A stretch of 64,000 nucleotides of DNA from Marinibaculum pumilum (GTDB lineage: Bacteria > Pseudomonadota > Alphaproteobacteria > Ferrovibrionales > Ferrovibrionaceae). The notes beneath the pieces were generated by a model that had not been told where the DNA came from, did no database searches, and saw only the letters and a list, made by a program, of their open reading frames with translations. A program made the position numbers and the translations under genes. The DNA lies in NCBI RefSeq assembly GCF_042646425.1, contig NZ_JBHRTR010000028.1:62001-126000 (forward strand), given 5' to 3'. Of the stretch, positions 16,871-25,691 are shown in pieces. Position 1 is the first letter of the stretch, and each line of letters starts with the position of its first letter.

Positions 16871-17001
16871 CGACCGACGGGCAGGATCGTTCAGGAGACT
16901 GACGACCGGGCTGTCCGCTGCGGCACAAACGGTTAGACTGCCCCTGCCGGCCGTCGGGCTGCCCTTGCCCGGCGCAGCGCGCGCTTGCGGCAGGGAGACG
17001 C

Positions 17002-19044
17002 ATGTCAGGGGTGGCCACCGAAACCGGCAAGTCCGGGGGCAAGTCCGGGGGCGAGTCCGGGACCGCTGCCTTTGCCGATCGGCCGGTTGCCGTACCGGCC
17101 GGTGGTGCCGTCGGGCGCGACGATTTCGGGAGGGATCCCGGTTTCATCGCGCCGGAACGGATCCGGGCGGAGCTGCGCCGGACCCTTGCCGAGACCTCGT
17201 CCCGCGGCGCGGTCTTCAACGTGCCGGGGGCCATCATCGTCGGCCTCCTGGCCGGGCAGACGACCCCCTACTACGTCATCATCGGCTGGGCGGCGGTGCT
17301 GATCGTGGCCAGCCTCGCGCGGGCCGCGGCCGGCATCCATGCCCTGCGGCGGGGACATACCGACCGCGTCGGCTTCGAGGTCGCGACCGCGGTTCTGGCC
17401 GGCCTCACCGGCTTCTGCTGGGGCGCCCTGCCCTACCTGTTCGCCCTGCCCGCCGACACCACCGAACTGACCGTGCTCACCATCATCGGCGGCGGCGTCG
17501 TGGTGACCGGGGCGCTGTCGCTCGCGCCCTCGCGCTGGGCGCTGGCGGCCTACACACTGCCGGTGGTGGTCGCGCAGATCGCCTTCAGTCTGGAACAGGA
17601 GCTGCTGGCAAATTCCTGGCTCGGCCTCGCCGTCGCGACGGTGTTCCTCTACTGCTGGGCGATGTCCGACCGCTACCGCAAGGAAATCCTGCGCCGTCTT
17701 CGCAGCCAGGACGCGGAGCGGGCGATGCTGCAGCGCCTCGAGCGGCAGGCGGCCGACATGGCCGACCTTGCCGATCGCTACCGCCTCGAAGCGGAACGGG
17801 CGGAGACCGCGTCGCGGGCGAAAAGCCAGTTCCTGGCGAACATGAGCCACGAGATCCGCACACCGCTGAACGGCGTGCTCGGCATGGCGACGGGCCTGAC
17901 CCAGACCGCCCTGTCGCTGCGGCAGCAGGAGATGGTCGGGGTGATCGACCAGTCCGGGCGTGAACTGCTGCGCCTGATCGACGATATCCTGGACCTGGCG
18001 AAGATCGAGGCCGGCAAGCTGACCCTGGAGCGGCGGCCCTTCGACCTGGGCATTCTGCTCGAGGGCGTGATGTCCAGCTATGCGGCTGCGGCGCGGCGCA
18101 AGGGCCTGTCGATGCGGCTCGACCTTCCGCCGGAACTGGCCGGCAGGGTCACGGGCGACCCCGTGCGGCTGCGGCAGGTGCTGCGCAACCTGCTGTCGAA
18201 TGCGCTCAACTTCACCAGCCAGGGAGAGATCGTGGTCGCGGTGTCCCGCTCGTCCGGTACCGCCGGCGACCCGCTTCAGTTCGAGGTCCGTGACAGCGGC
18301 GTCGGCATCCCGCGGGACCAGCAGGACCGCATCTTCGAACTGTTCGAGCAGGTCGATGGCGGCGAGAACCTGCGCCGCGGCGGCACCGGACTTGGGCTTG
18401 CGATCTGCCGCCAGCTGGTCGGCATGATGGGCGGGCAGATCGAGGTCGAGAGTGCGCCCGGCAGCGGCTCGCTGTTCCGGTTCCGGATCGATGCGCCGCC
18501 CGCGCCGGCGGAGCCGCCGGCGGCGGCACGCGACGGCGGCGGCGGTGCTACCCTCGTCGTGCCTGTACGGCCGGCCGGACCCGGCGCCGGAAACGAGGCG
18601 GATCTCCGCCCCGCACGGATCCTGGCGGCGGAGGACAGCCTGACCAACCAGATGGTGCTGCGCGCGCTGCTGGCGTCGACCGGCGCGGAACTGACCTTGG
18701 TGGCCGACGGCGCCGAACTGCTCGACGCCTGGGAGCGCGGCTGGGCCCGAGACGCGCCGCACGATGCCGTGCTGATGGATGCGCGCATGCCCGTGCTCGA
18801 CGGGCTGGAGGCGACCCGGGAGCTGCGGCGAAGGGAGGCGGCGACGGGGCGGCCGCGGGTGCCGGTGATCGCCCTTACGGCCAATGTGATGGCCCATCAG
18901 GTGGCTGACTATGTCGCCGCCGGGATGGACGCGACGATCGCCAAGCCGATCGACCGGGACAGCCTGGTGGCTGCGCTGCGCACAGCGCTCCCGTCGGGTG
19001 GCGCGGCATGCGACCGCCCGGCTGCCGGGGCGGAACGTCCTTGA
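17002..19044 (+). CDS. Hybrid sensor histidine kinase (6TM-HisKA-HATPase-REC), first of a tandem pair
   Basis: A 680-residue membrane kinase; ATG 17002 follows GGGAG. The N terminus has a small repeat (GKSGGKSGGESG) and then six predicted membrane helices between residues about 70 and 222, with little periplasmic loop, so it likely senses within the membrane. A coiled coil leads into HisKA with His283 (MSHEIRTPLNGVLG), a HATPase (NLLSNALNF, DSGVGI, GGTGLGLAI), and a receiver with phospho-acceptor Asp593 (VLMDARMPVLDG). The closely similar gene at 19008 suggests duplication. The HPt and final regulator are not nearby. Confidence 0.94.
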   Translation: MSGVATETGKSGGKSGGESGTAAFADRPVAVPAGGAVGRDDFGRDPGFIAPERIRAELRRTLAETSSRGAVFNVPGAIIVGLLAGQTTPYYVIIGWAAVLIVASLARAAAGIHALRRGHTDRVGFEVATAVLAGLTGFCWGALPYLFALPADTTELTVLTIIGGGVVVTGALSLAPSRWALAAYTLPVVVAQIAFSLEQELLANSWLGLAVATVFLYCWAMSDRYRKEILRRLRSQDAERAMLQRLERQAADMADLADRYRLEAERAETASRAKSQFLANMSHEIRTPLNGVLGMATGLTQTALSLRQQEMVGVIDQSGRELLRLIDDILDLAKIEAGKLTLERRPFDLGILLEGVMSSYAAAARRKGLSMRLDLPPELAGRVTGDPVRLRQVLRNLLSNALNFTSQGEIVVAVSRSSGTAGDPLQFEVRDSGVGIPRDQQDRIFELFEQVDGGENLRRGGTGLGLAICRQLVGMMGGQIEVESAPGSGSLFRFRIDAPPAPAEPPAAARDGGGGATLVVPVRPAGPGAGNEADLRPARILAAEDSLTNQMVLRALLASTGAELTLVADGAELLDAWERGWARDAPHDAVLMDARMPVLDGLEATRELRRREAATGRPRVPVIALTANVMAHQVADYVAAGMDATIAKPIDRDSLVAALRTALPSGGAACDRPAAGAERP

Positions 19045-21002
19045 GCGGCCGGACCGCAGCGGAGGGGCCGCCGTCGCCCGACGGGGCGCGACAGGATCCC
19101 GACGCGCAGCGCTGGCGGATCTATGTCGGCAACAGCCTGCGCGCGGCACCGTTCCAGGTCGTCGTCGGCGGCCTGCTGGTGCCGATCGTCTGGGCGCAGG
19201 CCAGTCCCGACGCCGCCCTGCTCTGGTTCGCTGCGGTCCTGCTGGCGGGCCTGGTGCGGATGGTCGTATGCCTGGCGGCGATCCGGCGCGGACGCACGGC
19301 GGCGCCCGCGGTCAGGCGCGTGGCGGCGGCACTGACCGGGGTCTCCGGCCTGCTCTGGGGCGTGATGCCCTTCGCCTTCGACCTGCAGAGCGGCACCGTG
19401 GCGCTGACCTCCGCGTCGATCATCGGCGCCACGATGGTCGTCGGCGCGGCGGCCTCCTCTTCGCTCTACCGGCCGGCGATGTTCGCCTTCACCCTGCCGA
19501 CCCTTGCGGGCCAGCTGGCCTACTACCTGCACGATCCGCAGCCGGGCCATCTCTGGATGGCGGCCGTGATCGCGATCTTCTTCCTGTTCGTCTGGGTGAT
19601 GACCCTGCAATTCGGGTCGGAGATTCTGCGCCGCCTGCAGAGCGAGGCGGCGCTGCAGGAGAGCCATCGCCATATCGCGGCGCAGGCGGAGGAACTGCGC
19701 GTGCTGGCGGACCGCCACCGGCAGGAGGCGCAGAACGCCCTGGCGGCGTCGGAGGCCAAGAGCCGTTTCCTCGCGAATATGAGCCACGAGATCCGGACGC
19801 CGCTGAACGGCGTGCTGGGCATGGCCGCCGCCCTCGCGCAGACCAGCCTGTCGGCGGCGCAGCGGCGCATGGTCCGGGTGATCGGCGAGGCGGGCAACGG
19901 ACTGCTGCACATCATCGACGACGTGCTCGACCTGTCCCGGATCGAGGCCGGCAAGCTGGCCCTGGATGCGCGCCCCTTCGACCTGGCGCTGCTGCTGCGC
20001 GCGCTGGAGGCCGGCAATGCCGACGAGGCGCGGCGCAAGGGGCTGCGCCTCTCGGTCACCTGCGATGCCTCGGCCCGCGGCCGTTTCGTTGCCGACGCCA
20101 ACCGACTGCGCCAAGTCCTGCAGAACCTGGTGGCCAACGCGCTGAAGTTCACCCGCAGCGGCGAGGTGACGGTGCGGGCCTGGTGCGACGCGACCGGCCC
20201 GGAAGCTTCCGATGCGGATGCCCGGGAGGACGGATCGACCATCCTTCGTTTCGAGGTGGCGGATACCGGAATCGGGATCGCGCCTGACAAGCTGGAGCAT
20301 ATCTTCCAGGCCTTCGAGCAGGCCGACCCGACCACCACCCGGCGTTTCGGCGGCTCCGGGCTCGGCCTGTCGATCTGCCGCCAGCTGGTCACGATGATGG
20401 GCGGCGAGATCGCGGTCGACAGCCGCGAGGGCGAAGGCAGCCGCTTCACGTTCTGGGTTCCCGCGCAGTGGGCGCCGGACGTGGCCCGCGAAACCGGCGC
20501 TGCGCCCGCGCAGCCGCTGCGCCTGGTGATGCCCGATCCCGCCGCCGACGGCGCGGTGCGGCCGGTGCGCATCCTGGCCGGCGAGGACAGCCACACCAAT
20601 GCCCTGGTCCTGCAGGCCCTGCTGGCCCCCACCGGCGCCGAACTCGTGGTCGTGGAGGATGGCGAAAAGGTCCTGGCGGCCTGGGAGGCGGGCGGCTTCG
20701 ACCTGGTCCTGATGGACGTCCACATGCCCGTGCTGGACGGCGTCGACGCCACCCGGGCGCTGCGCCGCAGGGAGGCCGAGCGGGGCGCCGCGCGAACGCC
20801 GGTGGTCGCGCTGACCGCCAATGTCATGGCCCATCAGGTGGAGGATTACTACGCCGCCGGCATGGATGCCTGCGTCGGCAAGCCGTTCGAACGCGACGTC
20901 CTGCAGGCCACGATCCGCTCCGCCCTGGCGGGTGAGAGCGCCGCCACAAACGGCCGGCCGGCTGGCCGGGGCCGTCCCGTTGGGTGGACCAGCGCCGGCT
21001 GA
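19008..21002 (+). CDS. Hybrid sensor histidine kinase (6TM-HisKA-HATPase-REC), second of a tandem pair
   Basis: Up to 664 residues. ATG 19008 overlaps the previous gene by 37 bp; a TTG at 19041 forms a TTGA overlap with its stop and is an equally good, perhaps better, start. Domain order copies the upstream gene: six membrane helices, coiled coil, HisKA with His260 (numbered from ATG; MSHEIRTPLNGVLGM), HATPase (NLVANALKF, DTGIGI, GGSGLGLSI) and receiver with Asp570 (LVLMDVHMPVLDG). The two diverge most in the membrane part, so they probably sense different inputs and share downstream partners. Confidence 0.93.
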   Translation: MRPPGCRGGTSLSGRTAAEGPPSPDGARQDPDAQRWRIYVGNSLRAAPFQVVVGGLLVPIVWAQASPDAALLWFAAVLLAGLVRMVVCLAAIRRGRTAAPAVRRVAAALTGVSGLLWGVMPFAFDLQSGTVALTSASIIGATMVVGAAASSSLYRPAMFAFTLPTLAGQLAYYLHDPQPGHLWMAAVIAIFFLFVWVMTLQFGSEILRRLQSEAALQESHRHIAAQAEELRVLADRHRQEAQNALAASEAKSRFLANMSHEIRTPLNGVLGMAAALAQTSLSAAQRRMVRVIGEAGNGLLHIIDDVLDLSRIEAGKLALDARPFDLALLLRALEAGNADEARRKGLRLSVTCDASARGRFVADANRLRQVLQNLVANALKFTRSGEVTVRAWCDATGPEASDADAREDGSTILRFEVADTGIGIAPDKLEHIFQAFEQADPTTTRRFGGSGLGLSICRQLVTMMGGEIAVDSREGEGSRFTFWVPAQWAPDVARETGAAPAQPLRLVMPDPAADGAVRPVRILAGEDSHTNALVLQALLAPTGAELVVVEDGEKVLAAWEAGGFDLVLMDVHMPVLDGVDATRALRRREAERGAARTPVVALTANVMAHQVEDYYAAGMDACVGKPFERDVLQATIRSALAGESAATNGRPAGRGRPVGWTSAG

Positions 21003-21191
21003 CCCGCATCGGCGCAGTTTCTGCCTTGCTCGAAGCCAGCCGCGACCCTGGCTGCCGGACGGCGGCGTCAACCCCTGTTGGCAGTTCTCCGACATCCCCA
21101 TGTGACTCCATAGGGCCGTCCGATCCACGGGCCCGCCTGCCCGTCCGGAACCACGGTCCGCTGTCCGTAGTCAGTCCATGGAGGTGCTGCG

Positions 21192-21800
21192 ATGCAGGTT
21201 CCCCTCGAGATCGCCTTCCACAACCTGGAGAAGTCGGAGGCCCTTGAACAGAAGGTGCGCGACCGGGTGGCGAAGCTCCACCGGTTCCACGACCGGATCG
21301 TGAGCTGCCGCGTCGCGATTGAGGTGCCGCACCGAAGCCGGGCCCATGCCCTGGGCTATCACGTGCGGATCGAGGTCCGGGTGCCGGAGAAGGAACTGGT
21401 CGTCAGCCATGACCCGGGTCCGCAGGAGGACCATTTCAAGCCGGGGCTGGCGGTCCGCGACGCCTTCGACGCGATGGAACGGCAGCTGGAGGAATATGGC
21501 CGTCGCCGGCGCGGCGTGGTGAAGAGCCTGAACCGGCCGCTGCAGGGCCGCGTGGTACGGCTGTTTGCCGATCATGGCTTCATCGCCGCCACCGACGGGC
21601 GGGAAATCTATTTCCACCGCAACAGCGTGGTCGGCACCGACTTCGACAACCTCTCCGAAGAGGCGACTGTGGAACTGGAGGTGATGGAGGGCGAAAGCCC
21701 GGCCGGACCGCAGGCCAGCACCGTGAAGGCGATCCCGCCGATGCGTCTGGATCCCGGGCAGATGGACCCCGGCCGGATGGAACCCGGCTCCCCGGGTTGA
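21192..21800 (+). CDS. HPF/RaiA ribosome-associated domain fused to a cold-shock domain
   Basis: A 202-residue protein; ATG 21192 has GGAGGTG upstream. Residues 1-105 resemble the S30AE/RaiA fold that binds the 30S decoding region in hibernating ribosomes (VPLEIAFHNLEKSEALEQKV at the start, ending in a basic RRRRG). Residues about 115-180 are a cold-shock domain: LQGRVVRLFADHGFI and IYFHRNSVVG correspond to the two RNA-binding strands. A Met/Pro/Gly-rich tail follows. The fusion could join ribosome silencing with RNA binding under stress. A strong terminator lies 50 bp downstream, so it is the last gene of its transcript. Confidence 0.87.
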   Translation: MQVPLEIAFHNLEKSEALEQKVRDRVAKLHRFHDRIVSCRVAIEVPHRSRAHALGYHVRIEVRVPEKELVVSHDPGPQEDHFKPGLAVRDAFDAMERQLEEYGRRRRGVVKSLNRPLQGRVVRLFADHGFIAATDGREIYFHRNSVVGTDFDNLSEEATVELEVMEGESPAGPQASTVKAIPPMRLDPGQMDPGRMEPGSPG

Positions 21801-21851
21801 GACCGGGGGCTGAGGTCGCGGCCTGATCTAAACCGCTGCCTGATCGAAGCC

Positions 21852-21896
21852 GCGGCCTGGGCGATGCCGGAAATGCATCGCCCAGGCCGCATTTTG
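21852..21896 (+). terminator. Intrinsic terminator after the RaiA-CSD gene
   Basis: A perfect 16-bp stem, GCGGCCTGGGCGATGC (21852-21867) with its reverse complement at 21875-21890, loop CGGAAAT, followed by ATTTTG. This is the clearest intrinsic terminator in the window. Confidence 0.88.
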
Positions 21897-21982
21897 CTTC
21901 TGGCGGGGCATCACCCTGCCGGCGATCATCCGGAACGGGTGCAGGGCGGCGTCCAGCCGCCGGGCCGGCAGGAGGGTGCGAC

Positions 21983-22975
21983 ATGCCAGACGAGCCGACG
22001 GAACAGGCGGCGATCCCGGTCATCGACGTGGCGCCGCTGCTCGCCGGCGATGCCGCGGGTACGGCGCGGATCGCCCGGCTGCTCGACCGGGTGGCCCGCG
22101 ACACCGGCTTCTTCTACATCGTCAATCACGGCATTCCGGCCGACCTCTGCGCCGCGCAGCTCGACTGGGCACGGCGCTTCTTCGCCCAGCCGCAGGCGGC
22201 GAAGGAGCGGCTGCACCTGCGCCATTCCGGCTGCATGCGCGGCTATGAGGGCCTGGGCGCCCAGACCCTGGACGCGGCCTCGCCGCCGGATCTGAAGGAA
22301 AGCTTCCTTCTGGCCCGCGACCTGGGTCCGGACCATCCCTTCGTCGCACGCGGGGTGCCCAACTACGGCCCCAACCAGTGGCCGGACCTGCCGGGCTTCG
22401 AGCCGCAGATGCAGGCCTATTTCGACGCACTGCTGGCGCTGGAACTGAAGATGATGCGGCTGCTGGCGATGGCACTCGATCTGCCGGCGGACCATTTCGA
22501 TCCGATGTACGACGAGCCGATGTCGATCCTGCGGCTGCTGCACTACCCGCCCTCGACCGCGGCGCAGGCGGCCGGCCAGCTGGGCGCCGGGGCCCATACC
22601 GACTGGGGGATGCTGACCTTCCTGCTGCAGGATGAGGTCGGCGGCCTGGAAGTGCTGGCGCCCGACAGCGGCGATGCGGCGGGGCGGTGGCTGCCGGCAC
22701 CGCCGCTGCCCGGCAGCTTCGTCGTCAATATCGGCGACATGATCACCCGCATGACCAACGGCCTGTACCGGTCGACGATGCACCGGGTACGGGTCGATAC
22801 CGGCGGCCGCGACCGCTATTCGATCATCTTCTTCGGCGAGCCGAGCCATTTCGCCAGGATCGACATCCTGGACGGCTGCATCGGCGACGGTCTGCGCTTC
22901 GACCCCTGCACCGCGGGCGAGCATCTGGTGCAGATGCAGCGCAAGACCTACGGGCTGGACCCTGTCACCGCGTGA
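21983..22975 (+). CDS. Isopenicillin N synthase-like 2-oxoglutarate/Fe(II) oxygenase
   Basis: A 330-residue soluble enzyme; ATG 21983 follows AGGAGGG. The DIOX_N region contains TGFFYIVNHGIP. The double-stranded beta-helix carries the iron ligands His205 and Asp207 (GAHTDWGML) and His267 (TMHRVRV), and the 2-oxoglutarate-binding Arg278-x-Ser280 (RYS). Such enzymes hydroxylate or desaturate small molecules. It is convergent with the LysR gene. It could work with the ring-opening amidohydrolase further on in heterocycle catabolism, but that is only neighbourhood evidence. Confidence 0.9.
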   Translation: MPDEPTEQAAIPVIDVAPLLAGDAAGTARIARLLDRVARDTGFFYIVNHGIPADLCAAQLDWARRFFAQPQAAKERLHLRHSGCMRGYEGLGAQTLDAASPPDLKESFLLARDLGPDHPFVARGVPNYGPNQWPDLPGFEPQMQAYFDALLALELKMMRLLAMALDLPADHFDPMYDEPMSILRLLHYPPSTAAQAAGQLGAGAHTDWGMLTFLLQDEVGGLEVLAPDSGDAAGRWLPAPPLPGSFVVNIGDMITRMTNGLYRSTMHRVRVDTGGRDRYSIIFFGEPSHFARIDILDGCIGDGLRFDPCTAGEHLVQMQRKTYGLDPVTA

Positions 22976-22988
22976 CCGGCCGCCGCGG

Positions 22989-23897
22989 TCAGCCGGTAGC
23001 CGCGTCACGCAGGCCGGCCGACAGGCGGTCGGCCAGCAGCGCGGCGGCCGGCGCCAGGGCACGCCGCGCATGGACGATCAGGGCCAGGTCCACCGGGGAC
23101 AGGCGGCCATCCTCCACCGGCACGGCGCGCAGGCCGCCGTCCGGGGCCGGTGCGGGATCGGTGCCGTCGGGCAGGAACTGGAAGCAGATCGCGTCGGTAT
23201 GACGGGTGGTCTCGATCATCAGGGCGAAGGCGTTGGATGTCAGGAAGGGGCGGCTGTCCAGCAGCAGCGCCTCGAACGCCCGGTCCAGGACCCGGCGGCC
23301 GCCGCTCGCCGCATCGCCCAGCGCCAGCGGAAAGCCGACGCAGTCGCTCAGCTTCAGGCGGCGCCGGTCGGCCAGCGGATGTCCGTCCGCCATGAAGGCA
23401 TGCAGGCGGTGCCGGCGGCTCGCCAGCACGTTGACCAGGCGCGACGGCGGTGGTGCCAGCGCAAGGCCGATCTCCGCCGCCTCCCGCTCAACCGCTGCCA
23501 CCACCTGGGCCGAGCCGGCGGTGGTGACCCGGTAGCAGATCAGCCGGTGCTCCATGTGGAAGGCACCCAGCCCGGCGGCCAGGAAGGGGCCTGCGGCCTC
23601 CACCGCGGCGATGGCGACCTCGCCGCGCTGCATGCCGCGCAGGCCGTCGATCTGGGCCCGCAGCGCCGCCTCGTCATGGGCGGTGCGCCGGATATGGGCC
23701 AGGACATATTCGCCCGCCGTGGTCAGCCGCACGCCGCGGGCATGGCGCTCGAACAGGCGCGCGCCCAGTTCGCGCTCATAGTCCAGGATCATGCGGTTCA
23801 CCGCGGAAGAGGCAGTGTTCAGCTCTTCCGCCGCCCGGCGGATCGACCGTGCCCGGGCCACGGCCTCGATATAGTCGAAGACCCGCGGTCGGCTCAT
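22989..23897 (-). CDS. LysR-family transcriptional regulator
   Basis: About 302 residues from ATG 23897 (MSRPRVFDY); in-frame ATGs at 23912 and 23954 are possible but lack ribosome sites, and the first overlaps a palindrome. The N-terminal helix-turn-helix is canonical: FDYIEAVARARSIRRAAEEL, then SSAVNRMILDYERELGARLF. The rest is the two-lobed effector domain. It is divergent from the cyanuric acid amidohydrolase/barbiturase-family gene 95 bp away, so it probably controls that gene in response to the ring compound or a breakdown product. Confidence 0.9.
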   Translation of the reverse strand: MSRPRVFDYIEAVARARSIRRAAEELNTASSAVNRMILDYERELGARLFERHARGVRLTTAGEYVLAHIRRTAHDEAALRAQIDGLRGMQRGEVAIAAVEAAGPFLAAGLGAFHMEHRLICYRVTTAGSAQVVAAVEREAAEIGLALAPPPSRLVNVLASRRHRLHAFMADGHPLADRRRLKLSDCVGFPLALGDAASGGRRVLDRAFEALLLDSRPFLTSNAFALMIETTRHTDAICFQFLPDGTDPAPAPDGGLRAVPVEDGRLSPVDLALIVHARRALAPAAALLADRLSAGLRDAATG

Positions 23898-23909
23898 GCG
23901 TCGGGACTG

Positions 23910-23921
23910 CATGCCGGCATG
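23910..23921. promoter_or_regulatory. Palindrome in the LysR/amidohydrolase divergent spacer
   Basis: CATGCCGGCATG is a perfect 12-bp palindrome in the short divergent spacer. LysR operators are often partial palindromes near such promoters, so it is a candidate site; in such GC-rich sequence, chance is possible. Confidence 0.35.
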
Positions 23922-23992
23922 ATCCGGAATCGCCCCGGCCGCCGCAATGCCCATTGGCGCAACGGCCGCCGCCCTGCAGCAAGGACCCAGCC

Positions 23993-25108
23993 ATGCCGAA
24001 ACCCGCCTGCCTGACCTTCCGGGTGCCGATGCGCGACCCCGCCGACACCTCCGGCGTGGCGGCGCTGTTCGATTCCGGCCGCATCCGGCCGGAGGAGGTG
24101 GTGGCCGTGCTGGGGAAGACGGAGGGCAATGGCTGCGTCAACGACTTCACCCGCGGCTACGCGACGATGGCGCTGCGGGGCCTGCTGGCGGCGCGCCTGG
24201 GCGTGGCGCCGGCGGCGACCGGCCATGTGCCGATGGTGATGTCGGGCGGCACCGAAGGCGGCCTGTCGCCGCATTTCCTGGTCATTGCCGTGCGGCGGGA
24301 CGGCACGCCGCCCGGCGCCGACGGGGCGGCGCTGGCGATCGGCGTGACCACGACGCACTCCTTCGCCCCCTGGGAGCTGGGGCGCATGGCGCAGCTGCGG
24401 GAGACGGCCGGTGCCGTGCGCCGGGCGATGGCGGATGCCGCCATTGCCGGGCCGCAGGATGTGCACCTGGTGCAGATCAAGTGCCCGCTGCTGACCCAGG
24501 CGAAGATCGAGGCCGCCCGGCAGGCCGGCCGCGACACCTGTACCGATGACACCTACGCCTCGATGGGCTTCTCCCGCGGCGCCTCGGCCCTCGGCGTTGC
24601 CGTGGCCCTGGGAGAGCTGGCGGAAGACGGGCTGTCCGATGCCGTGATCGACCATGATCACGGGCTCTGGTCGGCACGGGCCAGCACCTCCGCCGGCAGC
24701 GAGATCGACCATGCGGAACTGATCGTGCTCGGCAACAGCACCGGCTGGGGCGGCGACGCGGTGATCGCCCATGGCGTGATGCAGGACGGCATCGACGCAG
24801 GCGCGATGCACGAGGTGCTGGACCGCCTGGGCATCGCCCCGGTCCGGGGCCAGCTGACGGGGGAAGACCGGGCCCGCATCCGTGCCGTGATCGCCAAGGC
24901 GGAGCCGCCGCGCGCCGGCGGCATCCGCGGCGCCCGCCACATCATGTGGGACGACAGCGACATCAACCCGACCCGCCATGCCCGCGCCCTGGTCGGCGGC
25001 GTGCTGGCCGGGATGATCGGCACGACGGAGCTGTTCGTCTCCGGCGGTGCGGAGCATCAGGGGCCGGATGGCGGCGGCCCGATCGCGGTGATCGCCGCCC
25101 GGACCTGA
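23993..25108 (+). CDS. Ring-opening amidohydrolase, cyanuric acid amidohydrolase/barbiturase family
   Basis: About 371 residues, the family length; ATG 23993 follows AAGGA. The family has three repeated lobes, each giving a Lys-Ser pair around the active centre. Here Lys42 (LGKTEGNG) goes with Ser84 (VMSGGTEGG), Lys162 (VQIKCPL) with Ser232 (ASTSAGSE), and a Lys near 301 (VIAKAEPP) with a Ser near 349 (FVSGGAEHQGP). SRGASALGVAVALGEL is also typical. Members hydrolyse cyanuric acid or barbituric acid; the sequence does not settle which. It stands alone, divergent from a LysR regulator, with no biuret or allophanate hydrolase in the window. Confidence 0.9.
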   Translation: MPKPACLTFRVPMRDPADTSGVAALFDSGRIRPEEVVAVLGKTEGNGCVNDFTRGYATMALRGLLAARLGVAPAATGHVPMVMSGGTEGGLSPHFLVIAVRRDGTPPGADGAALAIGVTTTHSFAPWELGRMAQLRETAGAVRRAMADAAIAGPQDVHLVQIKCPLLTQAKIEAARQAGRDTCTDDTYASMGFSRGASALGVAVALGELAEDGLSDAVIDHDHGLWSARASTSAGSEIDHAELIVLGNSTGWGGDAVIAHGVMQDGIDAGAMHEVLDRLGIAPVRGQLTGEDRARIRAVIAKAEPPRAGGIRGARHIMWDDSDINPTRHARALVGGVLAGMIGTTELFVSGGAEHQGPDGGGPIAVIAART

Positions 25109-25131
25109 CCTCCGCCCGGGCCTGACGGCCT

Positions 25132-25626
25132 TCAGTCCAGCCAGGCGCGCAGGGCCAGCCAGGCCGGCAGTTTCGCCGCAAGCCCCACAGTATGCAGCGG
25201 GCTGGAGGAGGGCAGGGCGATGGCGGCCAGCCGGTCGGCCGCCGGGCCCAGCTGGCGCATGCCGTGGCGGTGCGCGGTGCCGCCGTTGAAGGCCAGCGTC
25301 CGCAGGGCGGGCAGCCGGTCGGGCAGGGCGGCGATGTCGTTGCCCTGCAGGTCGCGGATCGCCGCATCGCTGCTGCCCTCGCGGCGGGCACTCGCCGCCA
25401 CGTCCCAGAGGCCGACCCCGCGCGCCAGCAGGGCGGCCAGCCGGTCCGGATAGTCCAGCGCCTGCAGCTCGGTCTCCAGCACCGCCCCCATCAGCCGCCA
25501 GAACTGGTTCTGCGGATGGGCGTAATAGCGCCCGGCCCGCAGGGAGGCATCGCCTGGAAGGCTGCCCAGCACCACCAGGCGGGTCCGGTCGTCCGCGACC
25601 GGCGGGAAGGAGGATTTACGGGTCAT
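25132..25626 (-). CDS. DNA-deoxyinosine (hypoxanthine) glycosylase of the uracil-DNA glycosylase superfamily
   Basis: A 164-residue enzyme from ATG 25626 (a TTG at 25635 is possible). The motif LVVLGSLPGDASLRAGRYYAHP followed by NQFW is the hallmark of this MUG/TDG-like group, which removes deaminated purines such as hypoxanthine from DNA. The second conserved region is SSSPLHTVG with the family His. It is divergent from ohr and its start overlaps the OhrR-type operator region, so it may be induced with the peroxide response; that link is inferred from position only. Confidence 0.85.
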   Translation of the reverse strand: MTRKSSFPPVADDRTRLVVLGSLPGDASLRAGRYYAHPQNQFWRLMGAVLETELQALDYPDRLAALLARGVGLWDVAASARREGSSDAAIRDLQGNDIAALPDRLPALRTLAFNGGTAHRHGMRQLGPAADRLAAIALPSSSPLHTVGLAAKLPAWLALRAWLD

Positions 25627-25630
25627 TGCT

Positions 25631-25657
25631 TGCAATTAAATTGTACGCAATTAAATA
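25631..25657. promoter_or_regulatory. OhrR-type operator in the ohr / DNA glycosylase spacer
   Basis: TGCAATTAAATTGTAC contains the palindrome CAATT-A-AATTG (25633-25643), like known OhrR sites with AATTGTA arms. GCAATTAAAT is repeated directly at 25632-25641 and 25647-25656. This is the only strongly AT-rich patch nearby and sits 35-60 bp before the ohr start. Confidence 0.8.
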
Positions 25658-25691
25658 GGAGGCTGTTGATCATCCCTGACAGGAGAGACCG

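Noticed and set aside
17005..21128. Two long minus-strand frames (about 714 and 739 codons) opposite the hybrid kinases.
   Set aside because: Mirror frames of two paralogous kinases; they have no domain and no ribosome site. Their resemblance to each other comes from the paralogy on the plus strand.
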